This document shows positions 5,513-6,588 of a stretch of 6,588 nucleotides of DNA, piece by piece. Each line of letters starts with the position of its first letter. The stretch's first letter is position 1. The DNA is from Candidatus Beckwithbacteria bacterium (GTDB lineage Bacteria; Patescibacteriota; Microgenomatia; UBA1400; CG1-02-47-37): contig JAUYJQ010000013.1 in assembly GCA_030699295.1 (NCBI GenBank), positions 1-6,588 of the forward strand. The letters run 5' to 3'. Made by a program: the position numbers and the translations under genes. The notes beneath the pieces were generated by a model. That model did no database searches. It was not told the origin of the DNA and saw only the letters and a program-made list of their open reading frames with translations.

Positions 5513-6560
5513 CCTGGTTGACACCGATAAGGCTGCCGCCAACCGCTTGGCTACCCATCCGCTGCAAAGTTACGAATGGGGCGAGTTTCGCCGTCAAGTC
5601 AGCAATAAGGTGATCAGAAAAGGCATTTTTGAAAAAGATAAACTGGTCCAGTCGCTTCAGGTGACTTTGCACCGCGTGCCCCAATTTAACTGGCAAATTG
5701 GTTATTTCCCCAAAGGCAACTTGCCCGATGAGGCACAAATGAAAGTGCTGCAGCAGATCGGCCGGGAGAATAATTTAGTCCTGATTAAAATAGAACCGGA
5801 TGTGTCCAAACCCGCCCGCCTCGCAAGCGAGAGCGTTGCGGGCGGGGGCTGGAATACCATTGACTCTTTCTTACGCCAGCATGGCTGCCGGCCGGGGCGA
5901 AGATTATTTACTCAATATAGTTTTTTACTGGATATCACCAAGTCCGAGGAAGACTTACTGGCTAAAATGCATCCTAAAACCCGCTACAATCTCCGCTTGG
6001 CCGAAAAAAAGGGCGTCCGCGTGGCAGTTGACGACTCCCCCTCAAGCTTTGCCTGGTTTATCAAGCTGTTATTTGAAGAAACAATCGTCAGGCAGGGGTT
6101 TTTTGCCCACTCGCCCGAGTACTTTAAAGCCATGTGGCCGATTTTAAACCGGGCCGGCATCGCCCATCTCCTGCGCGCCTACAAGGGGGATCAAACCCTG
6201 GCAGTATTCATGGTGTTTGTGTTCAATCAAAAAATTTATTACCCCTACGGCGCTTCTACCCGGGAATCCAAGGCGGTAATGGCACCAAATCTGCTGATGT
6301 GGGAGTTAATCCGCTACGGCAAGAAATTGGGTTGCACTAGCTTTGATATGTGGGGCGCCTTGGGCCCCAAAGCCGATCAAAACGACCCCTGGTACGGTTT
6401 TCACCGCTTTAAAGCCGGCTATGGCGGCCGGTTAATCGAGTTTATGGACACCTATGACCTGGTGCTTAAACCCGCGCAGTATTTGCTTTATAAACAGCTG
6501 GATCGGCTTCGCGGCGCCGGTTTAAAATTAAAAGCCAATCTAAGGAGGTGGTTAAAATGA
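5499..6560 (+). CDS. FemAB/FemX-type peptidoglycan bridge aminoacyltransferase
   Basis: Fem-type enzymes move an amino acid from aminoacyl-tRNA to the stem peptide of lipid II at the inner membrane face. This 353-residue protein has the family plan: the N-terminal GNAT-like half includes SYEWGEFRRQ (24-33) and IGYFPKGNLP (67-76); the second half carries FLLDITKSEEDLLAKMHPKT (142-161) followed by RYNLRLAEKKGV, then GFFAHSPEYFKAMW (200-213), YYPYGASTRE (247-256), LLMWELIRYGKKLGC (265-279) and DPWYGFHRFKAGYGG (296-310). The C-terminus is basic. The added amino acid cannot be read from sequence. A 36-base in-frame palindrome adds residues 105-116. Its ATG overlaps the helicase stop by 14 bases without a good Shine-Dalgarno sequence; coupling, the possible internal promoter, or both may drive it. 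The next gene overlaps its stop by four bases. Confidence 0.88.
   Translation: MLIRDLVDTDKAAANRLATHPLQSYEWGEFRRQVSNKVIRKGIFEKDKLVQSLQVTLHRVPQFNWQIGYFPKGNLPDEAQMKVLQQIGRENNLVLIKIEPDVSKPARLASESVAGGGWNTIDSFLRQHGCRPGRRLFTQYSFLLDITKSEEDLLAKMHPKTRYNLRLAEKKGVRVAVDDSPSSFAWFIKLLFEETIVRQGFFAHSPEYFKAMWPILNRAGIAHLLRAYKGDQTLAVFMVFVFNQKIYYPYGASTRESKAVMAPNLLMWELIRYGKKLGCTSFDMWGALGPKADQNDPWYGFHRFKAGYGGRLIEFMDTYDLVLKPAQYLLYKQLDRLRGAGLKLKANLRRWLK
5811..5846. repeat. 36-bp GC-rich palindromic element within the FemAB gene
   Basis: The outer arms CCCGCCCGC (5811-5819) and GCGGGCGGG (5838-5846) are exact reverse complements. The 18-base interior can form a small hairpin (CTCG at 5820-5823 with CGAG at 5828-5831), or instead pair CGCAA (5822-5826) with TTGCG (5836-5840). 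Its length is exactly 12 codons, read P-A-R-L-A-S-E-S-V-A-G-G, and it sits in the loop between IKIEPDV and WNTIDSFLRQHGC. The low-complexity peptide and the symmetry point to an in-frame inserted palindromic element. Confidence 0.75.
6542..6550 (+). promoter_or_regulatory. Strong Shine-Dalgarno sequence for the gene at 6557
   Basis: AAGGAGGTG lies within the last FemAB codons, six bases before the ATG at 6557. It is the only near-consensus ribosome binding site in the window. It shows that ribosomes here still use the anti-Shine-Dalgarno sequence, in contrast to the apparently leaderless starts. Confidence 0.85.
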
Positions 6561-6588
6561 CCAAAATTACCGCCATTAAAGACGGCCC
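6557..6588 (+). CDS. Unidentified gene, first ten codons only
   Basis: The ATG at 6557 overlaps the FemAB stop (ATGA) and follows a strong Shine-Dalgarno sequence, so this is a real third gene of the helicase-FemAB operon. Only MTKITAIKDG and a partial proline codon are visible. The pattern K-I-x-x-x-x-[ND]-G-P occurs at the start of CDGSH iron-sulfur proteins, but ten residues cannot support that call. Confidence 0.8.
   Translation, partial: MTKITAIKDG

Noticed and set aside
5800..6340. Alternative plus-strand frames within the FemAB gene
   Set aside because: The FemAB frame carries all the family motifs; the other frames have no recognisable features and no ribosome binding site.
1..6588. 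Recoded TGA (glycine) as in Gracilibacteria and Absconditabacteria
   Set aside because: TGA ends the LCP, helicase and FemAB genes at positions expected from family length and neighbour overlap.
1..6588. CRISPR array, tRNA, transposase, toxin-antitoxin or defence island
   Set aside because: No regularly spaced repeats, tRNA-like fold or matching protein motifs were seen. The helicase has the plan of a housekeeping SF1A enzyme and sits beside an envelope gene.

Overview
The window looks like a stretch of a very compact bacterial genome, probably a Candidate Phyla Radiation (Patescibacteria) member of the Microgenomates type. This is inferred from the minimal UvrD-like helicase, the FemAB-type transferase, a LytR-CpsA-Psr (LCP) protein, several GT-C membrane glycosyltransferases and the overlapping genes. 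No rRNA or other phylogenetic marker is present, so the lineage is not proven. TGA is an ordinary stop codon here (LCP, helicase and FemAB genes), which argues against the CPR lineages that recode TGA as glycine.

Layout: (1) 1-186, minus strand: the N-terminal 62 codons of a PMT/ArnT-like mannosyltransferase that runs off the left edge. (2) 149-1546, plus: a GT-C-like polytopic membrane protein. (3) 1480-2655, minus: a GT87/DUF2029-like mannosyltransferase. (4) 2652-3698, minus: an LCP phosphotransferase, upstream of and translationally coupled to the GT87 gene. (5) 3713-5512, plus: a short UvrD/PcrA/Rep superfamily 1 helicase. (6) 5499-6560, plus: a FemAB/FemX-type aminoacyltransferase. (7) 6557 to the right edge, plus: the first ten codons of an unidentified gene with a strong Shine-Dalgarno sequence. 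With the starts chosen here, only 14 bases (3699-3712) are non-coding. All other junctions overlap: head-to-head at 149-186, tail-to-tail at 1480-1546, and in tandem at 2652-2655, 5499-5512 and 6557-6560.

Five of the seven genes concern the cell envelope. The three GT-C-like proteins would use polyprenyl-phosphate sugars at the membrane. The LCP protein would ligate a lipid-linked glycopolymer to the wall, and the FemAB protein would add amino acids to the peptidoglycan stem peptide. The helicase is the exception; it shares an operon with the FemAB gene.

Two points stand out. First, four genes have an extended -10 sequence (TGnTAnnnT) ending 6 or 7 bases before the ATG and no Shine-Dalgarno sequence, which predicts leaderless mRNAs. 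Two of these promoters interlock divergently around the 14-base gap. Second, the helicase and FemAB genes each carry a GC-rich palindrome, read in frame, that begins CCC GCC C in the same reading phase. They look like members of a palindromic element family that has entered protein-coding genes. I did not find a defence system, CRISPR array, RNA gene, transposase or intrinsic terminator.
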